Notes under the pieces: model-generated | What the model was told of the DNA's origin: nothing | The model's input: only the letters and a program-made list of their open reading frames with translations | The model's database searches: none | Source of the DNA: Roseovarius confluentis | GTDB taxonomy: Bacteria; Pseudomonadota; Alphaproteobacteria; Rhodobacterales; Rhodobacteraceae | DNA length: 64,000 nucleotides | Assembly (NCBI RefSeq): GCF_002917925.1 | Contig: NZ_PPFE01000001.1 | Span: 186,001-250,000, forward strand | Direction: 5' to 3' | Part shown: positions 53,005-62,887 of the stretch, piece by piece | How the letters are laid out: each line of letters opens with the position of its first letter | How positions within the stretch are numbered: the first letter of the stretch is position 1 | Translations under genes and position numbers: made by a program

Positions 53005-54381
53005 ATGAAGGTCATCATCTGCGGGGCAGGGCAGGTCGGCTGGCAGATCGCGCGCCACCTGTCGGGCGAACGCAACGACGTCACCGTCGTCGACAACAAC
53101 CCCGACCTGGTTCGCCGCGCGACCGAGACGCTGGACGTGCAGGGCATCAACGGCTTTGCCAGCTATCCCAACGTGCTGGACCAGGCCGGGGCGCGCGATG
53201 CCGACATGATCATCGCCGCCACCTACTCGGACGAGGTCAACATGGTCACCTGCCAGGTGGCGCATTCGGTCTTTTCCATCAACCGAAAGATCGCCCGCCT
53301 GCGCAGCCAATCCTACCTGGACGCGATCTACTCCGACCTCTACCGCCGCGACCACATGCCCATCGACGTGGTGATCTCGCCCGAGCGCGAGGTGGCCGAG
53401 GCCGCGCTGCAACGCCTTGCCGCCCCCGCCGCCTTCGACACCGAAACCTTCATGGAAGGAAAGGCGCAGCTTCTGGGCCTGCGGATCGAGGATGACTGCC
53501 CGATCGTCAACACGCCCCTGCGACAGTTGACGGATCTCTTTTCGACCCTCGAAGTGGTGGTCGTGGCCATCCGCCGCGACGGCAAGCTGTTCGCGCCCGA
53601 GGCCGAGGACCAGCTTTTCGTCGGCGACGACGCCTATGTTTTCGCGCCCTCCGAGGACGTGCCGCGCACGATGGAGGTTTTCGGCAAGACCTCGCAGTCA
53701 CAGGAACGGCTGGTCATCATCGGCGGCGGAAATATCGGCCTCAGCGTCGCCAAGCGGATTGAGAAGCGCGGCAAGCGCACCCGGGTCAAGGTGATCGAGC
53801 GCGACCGCAAGGTGGCCGAACGCGCCGCCGACGCGCTGGAACGCACCATCGTGCTCAACGGCGACGGGCTGGACGCGCAATTGCTGGCCGAGGCGAATAT
53901 CTCGCGCACCGATGCGGTGCTGGCGGTGACAGACGACGACAAGACCAACATGCTGGCCGCCGTGCGCGCCAAGTCCGAAGGCTGCCCTTTCTCCATCGCG
54001 CTGATCAACGACCCCACGCTCTTGCCGATGATGGAGCCGTTGGGCATCGACGCCTATATCAACCCGCGCTCCACCACCGTCAGCTCGATCCTGCGCCATG
54101 TCCGCCATGGCCGCGTGCGCTCGGTCTATTCCATCGGCGATGCCGAGGCCGAGGTGATCGAGGCCGAGGTCATGTCCACGTCCAACATCGCCGGCGCCGC
54201 GATCCGCGCGATCGATTTTCCCGAAGGGGTGCTTGTGGGGGGCGTGCTGCGGGACGGCAAGGTGCTGAAACCCTCCGGGTCCATGCGGATCGAGGCGGGC
54301 GACGTGGTGGTGATCTTCGCGCTGGCTTCGGATGTGGGCCGGGTGGAACAGCTCCTGCAGGTCTCGATTGATTTCTTCTGA
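53005..54381 (+). CDS. trkA: Trk potassium uptake regulator TrkA
   Basis: A 458-residue peripheral membrane subunit that gates TrkH by nucleotide binding. Two Rossmann (TrkA-N) domains are visible, MKVIICGAGQVGWQIARHL at the start and LVIIGGGNIGLSVAKRIEKRG near residue 235, each followed by a TrkA-C domain, giving the full duplicated architecture. ATG at 53005 begins the first Rossmann strand directly. The trkH reading frame starts inside or just after its end, so the potassium transporter pair is co-expressed. Confidence 0.96.
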   Translation: MKVIICGAGQVGWQIARHLSGERNDVTVVDNNPDLVRRATETLDVQGINGFASYPNVLDQAGARDADMIIAATYSDEVNMVTCQVAHSVFSINRKIARLRSQSYLDAIYSDLYRRDHMPIDVVISPEREVAEAALQRLAAPAAFDTETFMEGKAQLLGLRIEDDCPIVNTPLRQLTDLFSTLEVVVVAIRRDGKLFAPEAEDQLFVGDDAYVFAPSEDVPRTMEVFGKTSQSQERLVIIGGGNIGLSVAKRIEKRGKRTRVKVIERDRKVAERAADALERTIVLNGDGLDAQLLAEANISRTDAVLAVTDDDKTNMLAAVRAKSEGCPFSIALINDPTLLPMMEPLGIDAYINPRSTTVSSILRHVRHGRVRSVYSIGDAEAEVIEAEVMSTSNIAGAAIRAIDFPEGVLVGGVLRDGKVLKPSGSMRIEAGDVVVIFALASDVGRVEQLLQVSIDFF

Positions 54382-55918
54382 GACATCCTCGCCGGGCCTC
54401 ACGGCCCGTCTGCTGCGGTTCCCACTCATCCTCGTACTGACCGGGATCGCCAGCATCGCCATGCTCGGCCCCGCGCTGCACGCTTTCGTGCAGGACGATC
54501 ATTCCGTCGCCCGCGCTTTTCTCTATTCCAGCGTGCTGGGGGTCACCTTCATCCTGCTCGTCGGCCTGGCCATCGCGGGCCGCCGGCAACAGGACAATTC
54601 GGACATCCAGAACCTCGCTTCGCTGGCGCTGGCCTATACCGCGCTGCCGGTGTTCCTGGCGCTGCCCTTCTACGAGGGGCTGGAGACGACGCGCTTTCTG
54701 AACGCCTATGTCGAGATGGTGTCGTGCCTGACGACGACCGGCGCCACTCTCTTCGACAATCCCGCGCGGCTGGTCGACAGCTTGCATCTGTGGCGCGGTA
54801 TGGTCGGCTGGTTCGGCGGGCTTCTGATCTGGATTGCCGCCTCGGCCGTGCTGGCGCCCATGAACCTTGGCGGGTTCGAGATCACCGTCTCGGCCGAACC
54901 GGGGCAGGGGGAGGATGCGCTCAGCCGGTTCCGCCGCGCCAGCTCTGCCCGTCGCATCGCGCAAAGCACGCAGGCGCTGGCGCCCGTCTATGTGGGCCTC
55001 ACCGGGGTCGTGTGGTTCCTGCTTGTGATCGGCGGTGACCGTCCGCTGGTGGCGGCGGTGCATGCCATGTCCACGATGGCCACCAGCGGCATCTCCGCCG
55101 TCGGCGGGGTCGAGAATGCCGGCAGCGGCTTTGGCGGCGAGATCGTGATCTTCCTGTTCATGTTCTTCGCCCTGTCGCGGCTGACCTTTTCGTCGGACAC
55201 GCTGACCAGCAAGTCCACCAGCGTGCTGGGCGACCCCGAGTTCCGCATCGGCTGTGCATTGGTGCTGGGCGTGCCGCTGGTCCTGTTCTCGCGCCACTGG
55301 CTGGGCGCCTTCGACGTCGACCAGGTCGAGGATTTGGGCCAGGCACTGCAGGCGCTCTGGGGCGGCACGTTTACCGTCATGTCCTTCCTGTCCACCACCG
55401 GCTTTCAAAGTGCGGCGTGGGAGGCCGCGCAATCCTGGTCGGGTCTCGGCACGCCGGGGCTGTTGCTGATGGGGCTGGCGATGTTCGGCGGCGGCGTGGC
55501 CACCACGGCGGGCGGTGTGAAACTCCTGCGGATCTACGCGCTCTACCTCAACGGCCAGCGCGAGATGGAGCGGCTGATCCATCCCTCCTCGGTGGGCCGC
55601 GCGGGGGTCCACACCCGCCGCATGCGGCGCGAGGGCGCCTTCGTGGCGTGGATCTTCTTCATGCTTTTCGCGCTGTCGCTGGCATTGGTGACCGTCCTGA
55701 TGGCGGCCTTCGGCGAGGACCTGCAGAACGCCATCGTACTCTCGACCGCCGCGCTGGCCACCGCCGGGCCGCTCACGCAAGTCGGCGCCGACGCGCCTAT
55801 CGCCCTGCTTGAAATGCACCCGGCGGCCAAGCTGGTCTTTTCCGCCGCGATGGTGCTGGGCCGGATGGAGACGCTGGCCCTGATCGCGCTTTTCAACCCC
55901 AGCCTGTGGCGCCGCTGA
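54368..55918 (+). CDS. trkH: Trk potassium transporter subunit TrkH
   Basis: A polytopic potassium-translocating subunit, 516 residues from the TTG at 54368. The selectivity-filter-like loops of the four pseudo-repeats can be seen, for example CLTTTGATLF, HAMSTMATSGIS, SFLSTTGFQSA and STAALATAGPL, within about ten hydrophobic helices. The start is uncertain: the TTG overlaps the trkA end, and an ATG at 54332 would give a longer overlap. The N-terminus is unusually short in front of the first helix. Function with TrkA is secure. Confidence 0.92.
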   Translation: MISSETSSPGLTARLLRFPLILVLTGIASIAMLGPALHAFVQDDHSVARAFLYSSVLGVTFILLVGLAIAGRRQQDNSDIQNLASLALAYTALPVFLALPFYEGLETTRFLNAYVEMVSCLTTTGATLFDNPARLVDSLHLWRGMVGWFGGLLIWIAASAVLAPMNLGGFEITVSAEPGQGEDALSRFRRASSARRIAQSTQALAPVYVGLTGVVWFLLVIGGDRPLVAAVHAMSTMATSGISAVGGVENAGSGFGGEIVIFLFMFFALSRLTFSSDTLTSKSTSVLGDPEFRIGCALVLGVPLVLFSRHWLGAFDVDQVEDLGQALQALWGGTFTVMSFLSTTGFQSAAWEAAQSWSGLGTPGLLLMGLAMFGGGVATTAGGVKLLRIYALYLNGQREMERLIHPSSVGRAGVHTRRMRREGAFVAWIFFMLFALSLALVTVLMAAFGEDLQNAIVLSTAALATAGPLTQVGADAPIALLEMHPAAKLVFSAAMVLGRMETLALIALFNPSLWRR

Positions 55919-56097
55919 CCGTCGGGAATATCCGCCCCGCGCGGCAATGTTGTCACACTCCTGAAACACCACCCCGGCAAGACACCGCAACGATTTGATT
56001 TTTGGGCTGGAAACTCCGAAACGCGCACTCCATACTCCCTCCCGAGGGAGACCGGGGCCGCAAGAGGCCTCATGCAAGAACAAAGGCTATAAAAACA

Positions 56098-56337
56098 ATG
56101 GCGACAGACCGACAAAATCTGCAAGACGCATTTCTGAATCAGGTACGCAAGACCAAGATCCCGGTCACTGTTTTCCTTATCAATGGCGTCAAACTGCAAG
56201 GTGTCATCACCTGGTTCGACAATTTCTGCATCCTGCTGCGCCGCGACGGGCAGTCACAGCTTGTCTACAAGCATGCCGTGTCGACGATCATGCCGTCCCA
56301 GCCGGTCAGCCTGTACGAGGGCGATGACGGGTCTTGA
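56098..56337 (+). CDS. hfq: RNA chaperone Hfq
   Basis: A 79-residue Sm-like protein forming a hexameric ring that pairs small RNAs with mRNAs. Sm1 ([41 protein letters not shown]) and Sm2 ([16 protein letters not shown]) are intact. The typical alphaproteobacterial YKHA replaces the E. coli YKHAIST exactly at the 3'-end binding site, and the long C-terminal tail is missing as usual. ATG at 56098 follows AAGG. The stop overlaps the hflX start (TTGA), the canonical hfq-hflX pair. Confidence 0.97.
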   Translation: MATDRQNLQDAFLNQVRKTKIPVTVFLINGVKLQGVITWFDNFCILLRRDGQSQLVYKHAVSTIMPSQPVSLYEGDDGS

Positions 56338-57611
56338 CGCAGACCGACGTTTCGGACACCCGCGCCTGGGTCCTGCACCCGGATATCCCCAGTTCAGACC
56401 GCGAGCGTGACCCCGCGCTCGCGCTCGAAGAGGCCGTGTCGCTGGCCCATGCCCTGCCGGGGCTGGAGGTGCTGGGCGGCTCGGTCGTGCGCCTGCGCGA
56501 CCCGCATCCCGGCATGCTCTTCGGCAAGGGCAAGATGGCCGAACTGCAGCAGCTTGTCGAAGACAACGAGGTCGAGCTGGTCCTGATCGACGGGCCGGTC
56601 TCGCCCGTGCAGCAGCGCAATCTCGAAAAGAAGCTGGGCGTCAAACTGCTCGACCGCACCGGGCTGATCCTCGAGATTTTCTCGGACCGTGCCGCCACTC
56701 GCGAAGGCGTGCTTCAGGTCGAGATGGCCGCGCTTTCCTATCAACGCACCCGGCTCGTCCGCGCCTGGACCCACCTCGAACGTCAGCGTGGCGGATTGGG
56801 CTTTGTCGGCGGCCCCGGCGAGACGCAGATCGAGGCGGACCGCCGCGCCATCGACGAACAGCTCGTCCGCCTGCGCCGCCAGCTGGAAAAGGTCGTGAAG
56901 ACCCGCACCCTGCACCGTGCCGCCCGCGCCAAGGTGCCGTTCCCCATCGTGGCGCTCGTGGGCTACACCAACGCCGGCAAGTCGACGCTCTTCAACCACC
57001 TCACGGGGGCCGAGGTCATGGCCAAGGACATGCTTTTCGCCACGCTCGACCCCACCATGCGCAAGATCGCGCTTCCCGGTGGTGGCCCCGAGGTGATCCT
57101 GTCGGACACCGTCGGGTTCATCTCCGATCTGCCCACCGAACTGGTGGCCGCCTTCCGCGCCACGCTCGAGGAAGTGCTGGCCGCCGACCTGATCGTCCAT
57201 GTCCGCGACATCTCGCACCCCGAGACCGAGGACCAGGCCGGCGACGTGCACGAGATCCTCACCAGCCTCGGCGTGCTGGAAACCACGCCGCAGATCGAGG
57301 TCTGGAACAAGATCGATCGCCTGACGCCGGAGGACCGCACCCTGGTCGAAAACCGCGCCAGCCGGATGGAGAACGTACAGCTTCTGTCGGCCATCACCGG
57401 CGAGGGCATGGACGCGCTCAGCGACACCATCATCACCCGGCTGGCGGGCACCACCCATGTCGAGACGTTCACCTTGGGCTTTGACGCCGGTCGCAAACGC
57501 GCCTGGCTGTTCGAAAAGGGGCTTGTCGAGGACGAGGTGCAGGACGAAGACGGCTATACCCTGACCGTACGCTGGAACGAGACGCAGAAATCGCAGTTCG
57601 ACGGGCTTTGA
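56334..57611 (+). CDS. hflX: Ribosome-rescue GTPase HflX
   Basis: A 425-residue GTPase that splits stalled or stressed ribosomes. The N-terminal glycine-rich ATP-binding-like domain ([14 protein letters not shown]) precedes a coiled helix region with [19 protein letters not shown], then the G domain: G1 [13 protein letters not shown]3 [11 protein letters not shown]4 NKID. The TTG start lies in a four-base overlap with hfq, so expression is coupled. Length is normal for the family. Confidence 0.96.
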   Translation: MTQTDVSDTRAWVLHPDIPSSDRERDPALALEEAVSLAHALPGLEVLGGSVVRLRDPHPGMLFGKGKMAELQQLVEDNEVELVLIDGPVSPVQQRNLEKKLGVKLLDRTGLILEIFSDRAATREGVLQVEMAALSYQRTRLVRAWTHLERQRGGLGFVGGPGETQIEADRRAIDEQLVRLRRQLEKVVKTRTLHRAARAKVPFPIVALVGYTNAGKSTLFNHLTGAEVMAKDMLFATLDPTMRKIALPGGGPEVILSDTVGFISDLPTELVAAFRATLEEVLAADLIVHVRDISHPETEDQAGDVHEILTSLGVLETTPQIEVWNKIDRLTPEDRTLVENRASRMENVQLLSAITGEGMDALSDTIITRLAGTTHVETFTLGFDAGRKRAWLFEKGLVEDEVQDEDGYTLTVRWNETQKSQFDGL

Positions 57612-57699
57612 GCACACCGTGCCTCGCGGCCTCGTGATTTGCGAAAACCGACGCGCATGCCGATCTAGCGGCCAGAAGCACCGGAAAGGACGCAAGACA

Positions 57700-58325
57700 T
57701 TGGCCAAGACCTTCCACGAACTCGCCTTCACCGACGCGGTCCGCGCCATGCAGGAAAAACAGGGCTCGGCGGCGATGTACGCCCGCAGCCTTGCCCCCGA
57801 GGCCCCCGCCGACGACCGTCTTGGCCCAACGAGGCACAGTTCATCGCCCTGCGCGACGGCTTCTACCAAGCCACGGTCAGCGCCACGGGCTGGCCCTATG
57901 TGCAGTTTCGCGGCGGCCCGCGCGGCTTTCTGAAAATGCTGGATGACCAGACGCTGGGCTATGCGGATTATCGCGGCAACCGCCAATATATCTCCACCGG
58001 CAACCTGGCGGACAACGACCGTATCTCGCTTATCCTGATGGACTACCCCAACAGCGCCCGGCTCAAGATCCTGGGCCGCGTGAGGATCAGCGACGATCCC
58101 GACCTGATTTCCCGACTGATGGACGAGGGCTACAAGGCGCGCCCAGAACGGGCCGTGGTCATCACCGTCGAAGGCTTCGACTGGAATTGCCCGCAGCACA
58201 TTCCCGTCCGTCTGACCATGGAGGAACTCGACCCCATCCTCGCGCCGTTCCAGCAGGAACTGGCCGATCTGCGATCCGAGAACGCCGCTCTCAAGGCCCG
58301 GCTGGACGCGGCTCAGTCGCTGTGA
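57700..58325 (+). pseudogene. Pyridoxamine-5'-phosphate-oxidase-like protein, frameshifted
   Basis: A flavin-split-barrel protein whose two halves are in different frames. The first part (TTG at 57700, FHELAFTDAVRAMQEKQG to DDRLGP) continues naturally as PNEAQFIALRDGFYQATVSATGWPYVQFRGG-type sequence only after a +1 shift near 57825, where the DNA has GGCCCAACG and one more C would restore the frame. The second part (GYADYRGNRQYISTGNLADNDR) is intact to the stop. This is either a recent one-base deletion or a sequencing error. The family binds FMN or related cofactors; substrate unknown. Confidence 0.8.
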
Positions 58326-59014
58326 ACCAACCGCAGGTAGGGCCGCTCGCTGGGATGTGACAGGTCCGCGGACTGCTCCTGGCGGTCCTTCGGGGCAGGG
58401 GCGGCCAGTGGCGCCTGCTCTTCACTGAATCCGGTGGCCTTGGTGTCGGTCAGGTCCAGCGGCGTCACCTTGCTCTCCACGATCTTGAACCGGCGCGGCG
58501 TGGTGCCGATCGGCCCCGAGGACACGAAACACCCCAGCGCACGCGAGATATCTCCGAGGTCGCTGCGCAGCGGCAGCACGATCAGCGTCGCGGCCATCGC
58601 CGCGCGGCGCAGGCCGCCGGGCGCTGTCAGGTCAATCCGCAGCGTCGCGGGCCGCTCGAACAGGTCGACCATCGCGTCGGCCAACTGCCCCCGATCCTCG
58701 GGCGCGATCAGCGCCGACAGGGGCATGCCGCGTACTTCCATGCCCATCACGTCCGACAGATGCGTGCCGGCGATCCGAAGCCGGGCGATGCCGGGGGCGA
58801 CCTTTTCGACAATGAAGGCGTTGCTCAGCAGGCTTTCGATGCCGCGCGGATCGATCTCGGTGCGCAGCGGCACGTCGCCGCCCCGGCGCATCCCCGACCA
58901 GTAGCCGACGAACTTTTGCAGATCGGCCTCGACGCGGGCGCTGTGACCGCCGCTGCCCGAGGGCCGCAGATCGGCAAACTTGTCCAAAAATGAGCTTCCA
59001 GAATCATCCTTCAT
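58313..59014 (-). CDS. PAS-domain protein (PAS_5 type)
   Basis: A 233-residue cytoplasmic protein with a single central PAS-like domain (about residues 35-170), including QKFVGYWSGMRRGGDVPLRTEIDPRGIESLLSNAFIVEK and RIAGTHLSDVMGMEVRGMPLSALIAPEDR, matching small stand-alone PAS_5 proteins of Rhodobacterales. No kinase or cyclase output domain; the C-terminus is low-complexity. ATG at 59014 follows GGGGAAAG. It overlaps the PNPOx-like gene by 13 bases in convergent orientation. Function unknown. Confidence 0.8.
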   Translation of the reverse strand: MKDDSGSSFLDKFADLRPSGSGGHSARVEADLQKFVGYWSGMRRGGDVPLRTEIDPRGIESLLSNAFIVEKVAPGIARLRIAGTHLSDVMGMEVRGMPLSALIAPEDRGQLADAMVDLFERPATLRIDLTAPGGLRRAAMAATLIVLPLRSDLGDISRALGCFVSSGPIGTTPRRFKIVESKVTPLDLTDTKATGFSEEQAPLAAPAPKDRQEQSADLSHPSERPYLRLVHSD

Positions 59015-59340
59015 CGGTCTTTCCCCATCCGGCGCAGGGGCCGGTCTCGCCACTCAATTTTCAATCCCGTCACCAGGGCCACCCGCCCCGGTCCTGCGGT
59101 TCCGCGACCGAGGCAAGCCGCCCCGGCGCGTCCCTGCGGCCCGATCCACCTGAAAGGCTCAACTTGAATCGGATGCAGTTCAACTTGAAACAAGCTTGCC
59201 ACATTTCCGCCCGATTTTGTTCAACTTTCTTGCCGAGTGGTTAACGCCCGGCGTCGCGTGACGCTTGCGAACAGGCCGCCGACGCACTAGGAAACCATTG
59301 CAACAACGGGCCTTTCGCGGCCCGCCCCGCAAAGGATCAA
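59015..59340. promoter_or_regulatory. Divergent control region of PAS gene and yicC
   Basis: A 326-base interval without a supported gene. It contains two copies of TCAACTTGAA, at 59159-59168 and 59180-59189, each nearly palindromic (TTCAA-C-TTGAA) and 21 bases apart, that is two helical turns; a partial third copy (TCAACTT) starts at 59221. This is the spacing expected of a cooperative repressor or activator site. No promoter hexamers assigned. Confidence 0.5.
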
Positions 59341-60255
59341 ATGACCGTGACCCAAGCCCCCGCGCAGCTGAACTCCATGACCGGCTATGCCTCGGGGCAG
59401 GGAATGCATGGCCGCTTCGGCTGGACATGGGACTTGCGCGCGGTCAACGGGCGCGGACTGGATCTGCGGCTGCGGGTGCCGGACTGGATCGACGGGCTTG
59501 AGCCCGCCTTGCGCGCACGCCTGACCAAGGCGCTCGGGCGTGGCAATGTCACCTTGTCGCTGAAGCTGCAGGCCCAGGATGGCGGCGCCGCCGCGCAACT
59601 GGACACGGCCCAACTGGACAACGTGCTGGCGGCAATGACCGAGATCGAATCCCGCGCCATGGCGCTTGGCCTGTCGCTCGCGCCCGCCAACGCCGCCGAT
59701 GTGCTGGGCTTGCGCGGCGTGTTCGAGCCGGGCGCGCAGGACGAGGATACCGCCGCCCTGGGCAAGGCGCTGGTGGCCGATTTCGAAACCGTGCTCAGCA
59801 GTTTCCAGTCGATGCGCCGCCGCGAAGGCGTGGCGCTGGCCGAGGTTCTGACCGGCCAGCTGGACCGGATCGCCGCGCTGACGGACGCCGCCGCCACCGC
59901 CGCCGAGGCCCGCCGCCCCGAGACCGAGGCCAATTTCCGTGCCGCGCTTCAGCACGTGATGGACAACACCGACGGCATCGAGGAAGCCCGCATCGCCCAG
60001 GAACTGGCGGTGCTGGCGGTCAAGTCCGACGTCACCGAGGAGATCGACCGCCTGCGCAGCCACGTCGCTGCCGCCCGCGACCTTATCGCCGGGGGCAGCC
60101 CCGCGGGCCGCAAGCTCGATTTCCTCGCGCAGGAATTCAACCGCGAGGCCAACACGCTGTGTTCCAAGGCCCAAAGCAGCGACCTGACCAGCGTCGGGCT
60201 GGAGCTGAAAAGCGTGATAGAGCAGATGCGCGAACAGGTGCAGAATGTGGAGTGA
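59341..60255 (+). CDS. yicC: YicC-family endoribonuclease
   Basis: A 304-residue YicC protein, a family with endoribonuclease activity acting on small RNAs and mRNAs. The start LNSMTGYASGQG and WDLRAVNGRGLDLRLRVPDWIDGLEP are diagnostic, as is the C-terminal DUF1732 region (SDVTEEIDRLRSHVAAARDLI, GRKLDFLAQEFNREANTLCSKAQSSDLT). Complete length. It is followed by a strong terminator and then gmk, a frequent neighbour in proteobacteria. Confidence 0.95.
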   Translation: MTVTQAPAQLNSMTGYASGQGMHGRFGWTWDLRAVNGRGLDLRLRVPDWIDGLEPALRARLTKALGRGNVTLSLKLQAQDGGAAAQLDTAQLDNVLAAMTEIESRAMALGLSLAPANAADVLGLRGVFEPGAQDEDTAALGKALVADFETVLSSFQSMRRREGVALAEVLTGQLDRIAALTDAAATAAEARRPETEANFRAALQHVMDNTDGIEEARIAQELAVLAVKSDVTEEIDRLRSHVAAARDLIAGGSPAGRKLDFLAQEFNREANTLCSKAQSSDLTSVGLELKSVIEQMREQVQNVE

Positions 60256-60280
60256 CCTGCAAAACAAAATTTTGCAGGTC
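60254..60280 (+). terminator. Intrinsic terminator after yicC
   Basis: GACCTGCAAAA and TTTTGCAGGTC form an 11-bp stem around a 5-base loop. The stem overlaps the yicC stop codon, and its symmetric A/T part could function in both orientations. Confidence 0.65.
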
Positions 60281-60367
60281 ATCCCGGACTTGATCCGGGA
60301 TCTCCTGGCCTCTTTGCGCTACCACGTCCCGGGCTTGACCCTGCCTGTCCCGGGCATGACCCGGGAC
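60281..60367. repeat. Alphaproteobacterial palindromic intergenic repeats
   Basis: ATCCCGGA-CTTGA-TCCGGGAT (60281-60301) and GTCCCGGG-CATGA-CCCGGGAC (60347-60367) are perfect 8-bp stems with near-identical loops, with a third half-copy GTCCCGGGCTTGACC between them. Such TCCCGG-CTTGA-TCCGGGA elements are dispersed in many alphaproteobacterial genomes (recollection). They probably represent REP-like elements rather than a specific control site of gmk. Confidence 0.7.
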
Positions 60368-60480
60368 CTCCCGGCTAAAGGGTTTGCGCCACCTTCGGCG
60401 TCGCCGCAGCGCGCCTTCGGCGCTTGCATGAGTATTTTGGGCAAGAAAAAGCCGGGCCATGCGCCCATACCGGAGGCCCC

Positions 60481-61119
60481 ATGAAACACCGCCGCGGCCT
60501 TCTGATCATCCTGTCCTCGCCCTCGGGCGCGGGCAAATCCACGCTGTCGCGCCGCCTGCGCGACTGGGACGAGACGATCTCGTTTTCCGTCTCGGCCACC
60601 ACGCGCCCCCCGCGTGCGGGCGAAGTGGACGGGCAGGATTATCACTTCCTTGACGACAGCACCTTTCGCAAACAGGTGGCGGCCGGCGAGATGCTGGAAC
60701 ACGCCCATGTCTTCGGCAATTTCTACGGCTCGCCCCGCGGCCCCGTGCAGGCCGCCATCGACGAAGGCCGCGACGTTTTGTTCGATATCGACTGGCAGGG
60801 TGCGCAGCAGATCCAGAATTCGGTCCTCGGCCCGCATACCCTGTCGATCTTCATCCTGCCGCCCAGCATCACCGAGCTGCACCGCCGGTTGGAAACCCGC
60901 GGCCAGGACAGCCCCGAGACCATCGCCAAGCGGATGCAGAAAAGCTGGGACGAGATCAGCCACTGGGGCGAATATGACTACGTGCTGGTCAATGACGACC
61001 TCGAGACAACGGACAAAGCCCTCAAGACCATCGTCTCGGCCGCCCGCCTGCGCCGCCTGCAACAGCCCGACCTGAATGCCCACGTGCAACGCCTTCAGGC
61101 CGAATTCGAGGAGAGATGA
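60481..61119 (+). CDS. gmk: Guanylate kinase
   Basis: A 212-residue nucleotide kinase phosphorylating GMP to GDP. P-loop [17 protein letters not shown] at the N-terminus, GMP-site [21 protein letters not shown], and the lid/adenine region ([22 protein letters not shown]) are all present. ATG at 60481 is chosen because the P-loop strand follows directly; an upstream frame extension of 19 codons is unlikely. The gamma-carbonic-anhydrase gene starts at the base after its stop. Confidence 0.97.
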   Translation: MKHRRGLLIILSSPSGAGKSTLSRRLRDWDETISFSVSATTRPPRAGEVDGQDYHFLDDSTFRKQVAAGEMLEHAHVFGNFYGSPRGPVQAAIDEGRDVLFDIDWQGAQQIQNSVLGPHTLSIFILPPSITELHRRLETRGQDSPETIAKRMQKSWDEISHWGEYDYVLVNDDLETTDKALKTIVSAARLRRLQQPDLNAHVQRLQAEFEER

Positions 61120-61646
<527 letters not shown>

Positions 61647-61650
<4 letters not shown>

Positions 61651-62705
61651 ACCAGGGCAATATCGCCACGCTCTTGCAGGCGATTCCCCTGGCCTCGTTG
61701 CTGATCGGCCGGGGCGAGCGCATTCTCGGTGCCAACGACCGCGCCGCGGCCTTGTTGGGGCCGGGGCTGATCGGCCGCCATTTCATCACCGCCATTCGCC
61801 AGCCCACCGTGCTGGACGCGGTCGAGGCGTCCCTGCGCGACCGCGAGACGCGCCAGACACGTTACCTTTCCAGCGCGGGCACGCAGGACACCGCCTTTGC
61901 CGTCACCTGCAGCCCGGTCGAGACCGAGGCGGGCTCCGGCGTGCTCTTGTGTTTCGAGGATGTCACCCATCTTGAACAGGTGGGCCAGATGCGCCGCGAT
62001 TTCGTCGCCAATGTCAGCCACGAATTGCGCACGCCCTTGACCGCGCTTCTCGGTTTCATCGAAACCCTGCGCGGCCCGGCGCGCAATGATCCCGCCGCGA
62101 CCGAGCGTTTCCTGGGCACCATGCAAGTCGAGGCCAGCCGGATGGAGCGTCTGGTGAAGGACTTGCTTTCGCTCAGCCGGGTCGAGGCGCAGGAACGCGT
62201 GCGTCCCACCGACCGGGTCGATCTGGTCCGGTTGATGCGCGCCGTTATCCATGCCACGCGCCCGATCGCGGACGAGGCCGGCGTCGAGATCGCGTTCGAG
62301 ACGACTCTGTCCGACGTCACCGTGCCCGGCGACGCCGACCAGCTGCATCAGATCCTCACCAACCTGATCGAGAACGCCATCAAGTATGGCGGCCCCGGCA
62401 AGACCGTCACCCTGATGCTCGAGGCCCATGCCGATCACCCCGCGCTGCGCGGCCCCTCGGCGGTGATTTCCGTCATCGACCAGGGCCCCGGCATCGAGGA
62501 GGTGCACATCCCCCGCCTGACCGAACGATTCTACCGGATCGACAGCCACCGCTCGCGCGAGATGGGCGGCACCGGGCTGGGGCTGGCCATCGTCAAGCAC
62601 ATCGTCAACCGCCACCGCGGGCGACTGAAGGTGCATTCGGAACTGGGGCAGGGCACCCGATTCGACGTGATTCTGCCCTCGCGCCCGACCGCGCAGCAGA
62701 CCTGA
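61647..62705 (+). CDS. phoR: Phosphate-regulon sensor kinase PhoR (soluble form)
   Basis: A 352-residue histidine kinase. A PAS domain (about 10-115) precedes HisKA with [23 protein letters not shown] and HATPase motifs [31 protein letters not shown] and [17 protein letters not shown]. The N-terminal membrane helices of E. coli PhoR are missing, so it is presumably cytoplasmic. Identity as PhoR rests on the adjacent Pho box and pstS, the usual phoR-pst order in Rhodobacterales. Confidence 0.9.
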
Positions 62706-62774
62706 TGCACCGCTCATTTTCGCGCCCCGACGTCAACCTCAATTAATTCGTCCTTAACGCCCGGAAAATGCAGC

Positions 62775-62803
62775 CTGTCATGAAACCGTTACAAAACTGT
62801 AAC
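62775..62803 (+). promoter_or_regulatory. Pho box upstream of pstS
   Basis: CTGTCAT, CCGTTAC and CTGTAAC begin at 62775, 62786 and 62797, exactly 11 bases apart, as in PhoB-binding direct repeats; a degenerate fourth unit (GCGTCGT) begins at 62808. The array is about 85 bases before the pstS start, implying induction by phosphate limitation via PhoB. Confidence 0.88.
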
Positions 62804-62887
62804 AGAAGCGTCGTGCCCGAGGCGTAGCAGAGCGCCAAGGTCGCCCGCTGCAAGGTGACCGGGATACATGGATATCAGGAGCTATAT

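Noticed and set aside
54170..56083. 637-codon minus-strand frame opposite trkA/trkH
   Set aside because: Antisense shadow of the Trk genes; arginine/glutamine-rich translation typical of GC-bias artefacts.
56394..58199. 601-codon minus-strand frame opposite hflX and the PNPOx-like gene
   Set aside because: Antisense shadow spanning two identified genes on the other strand.
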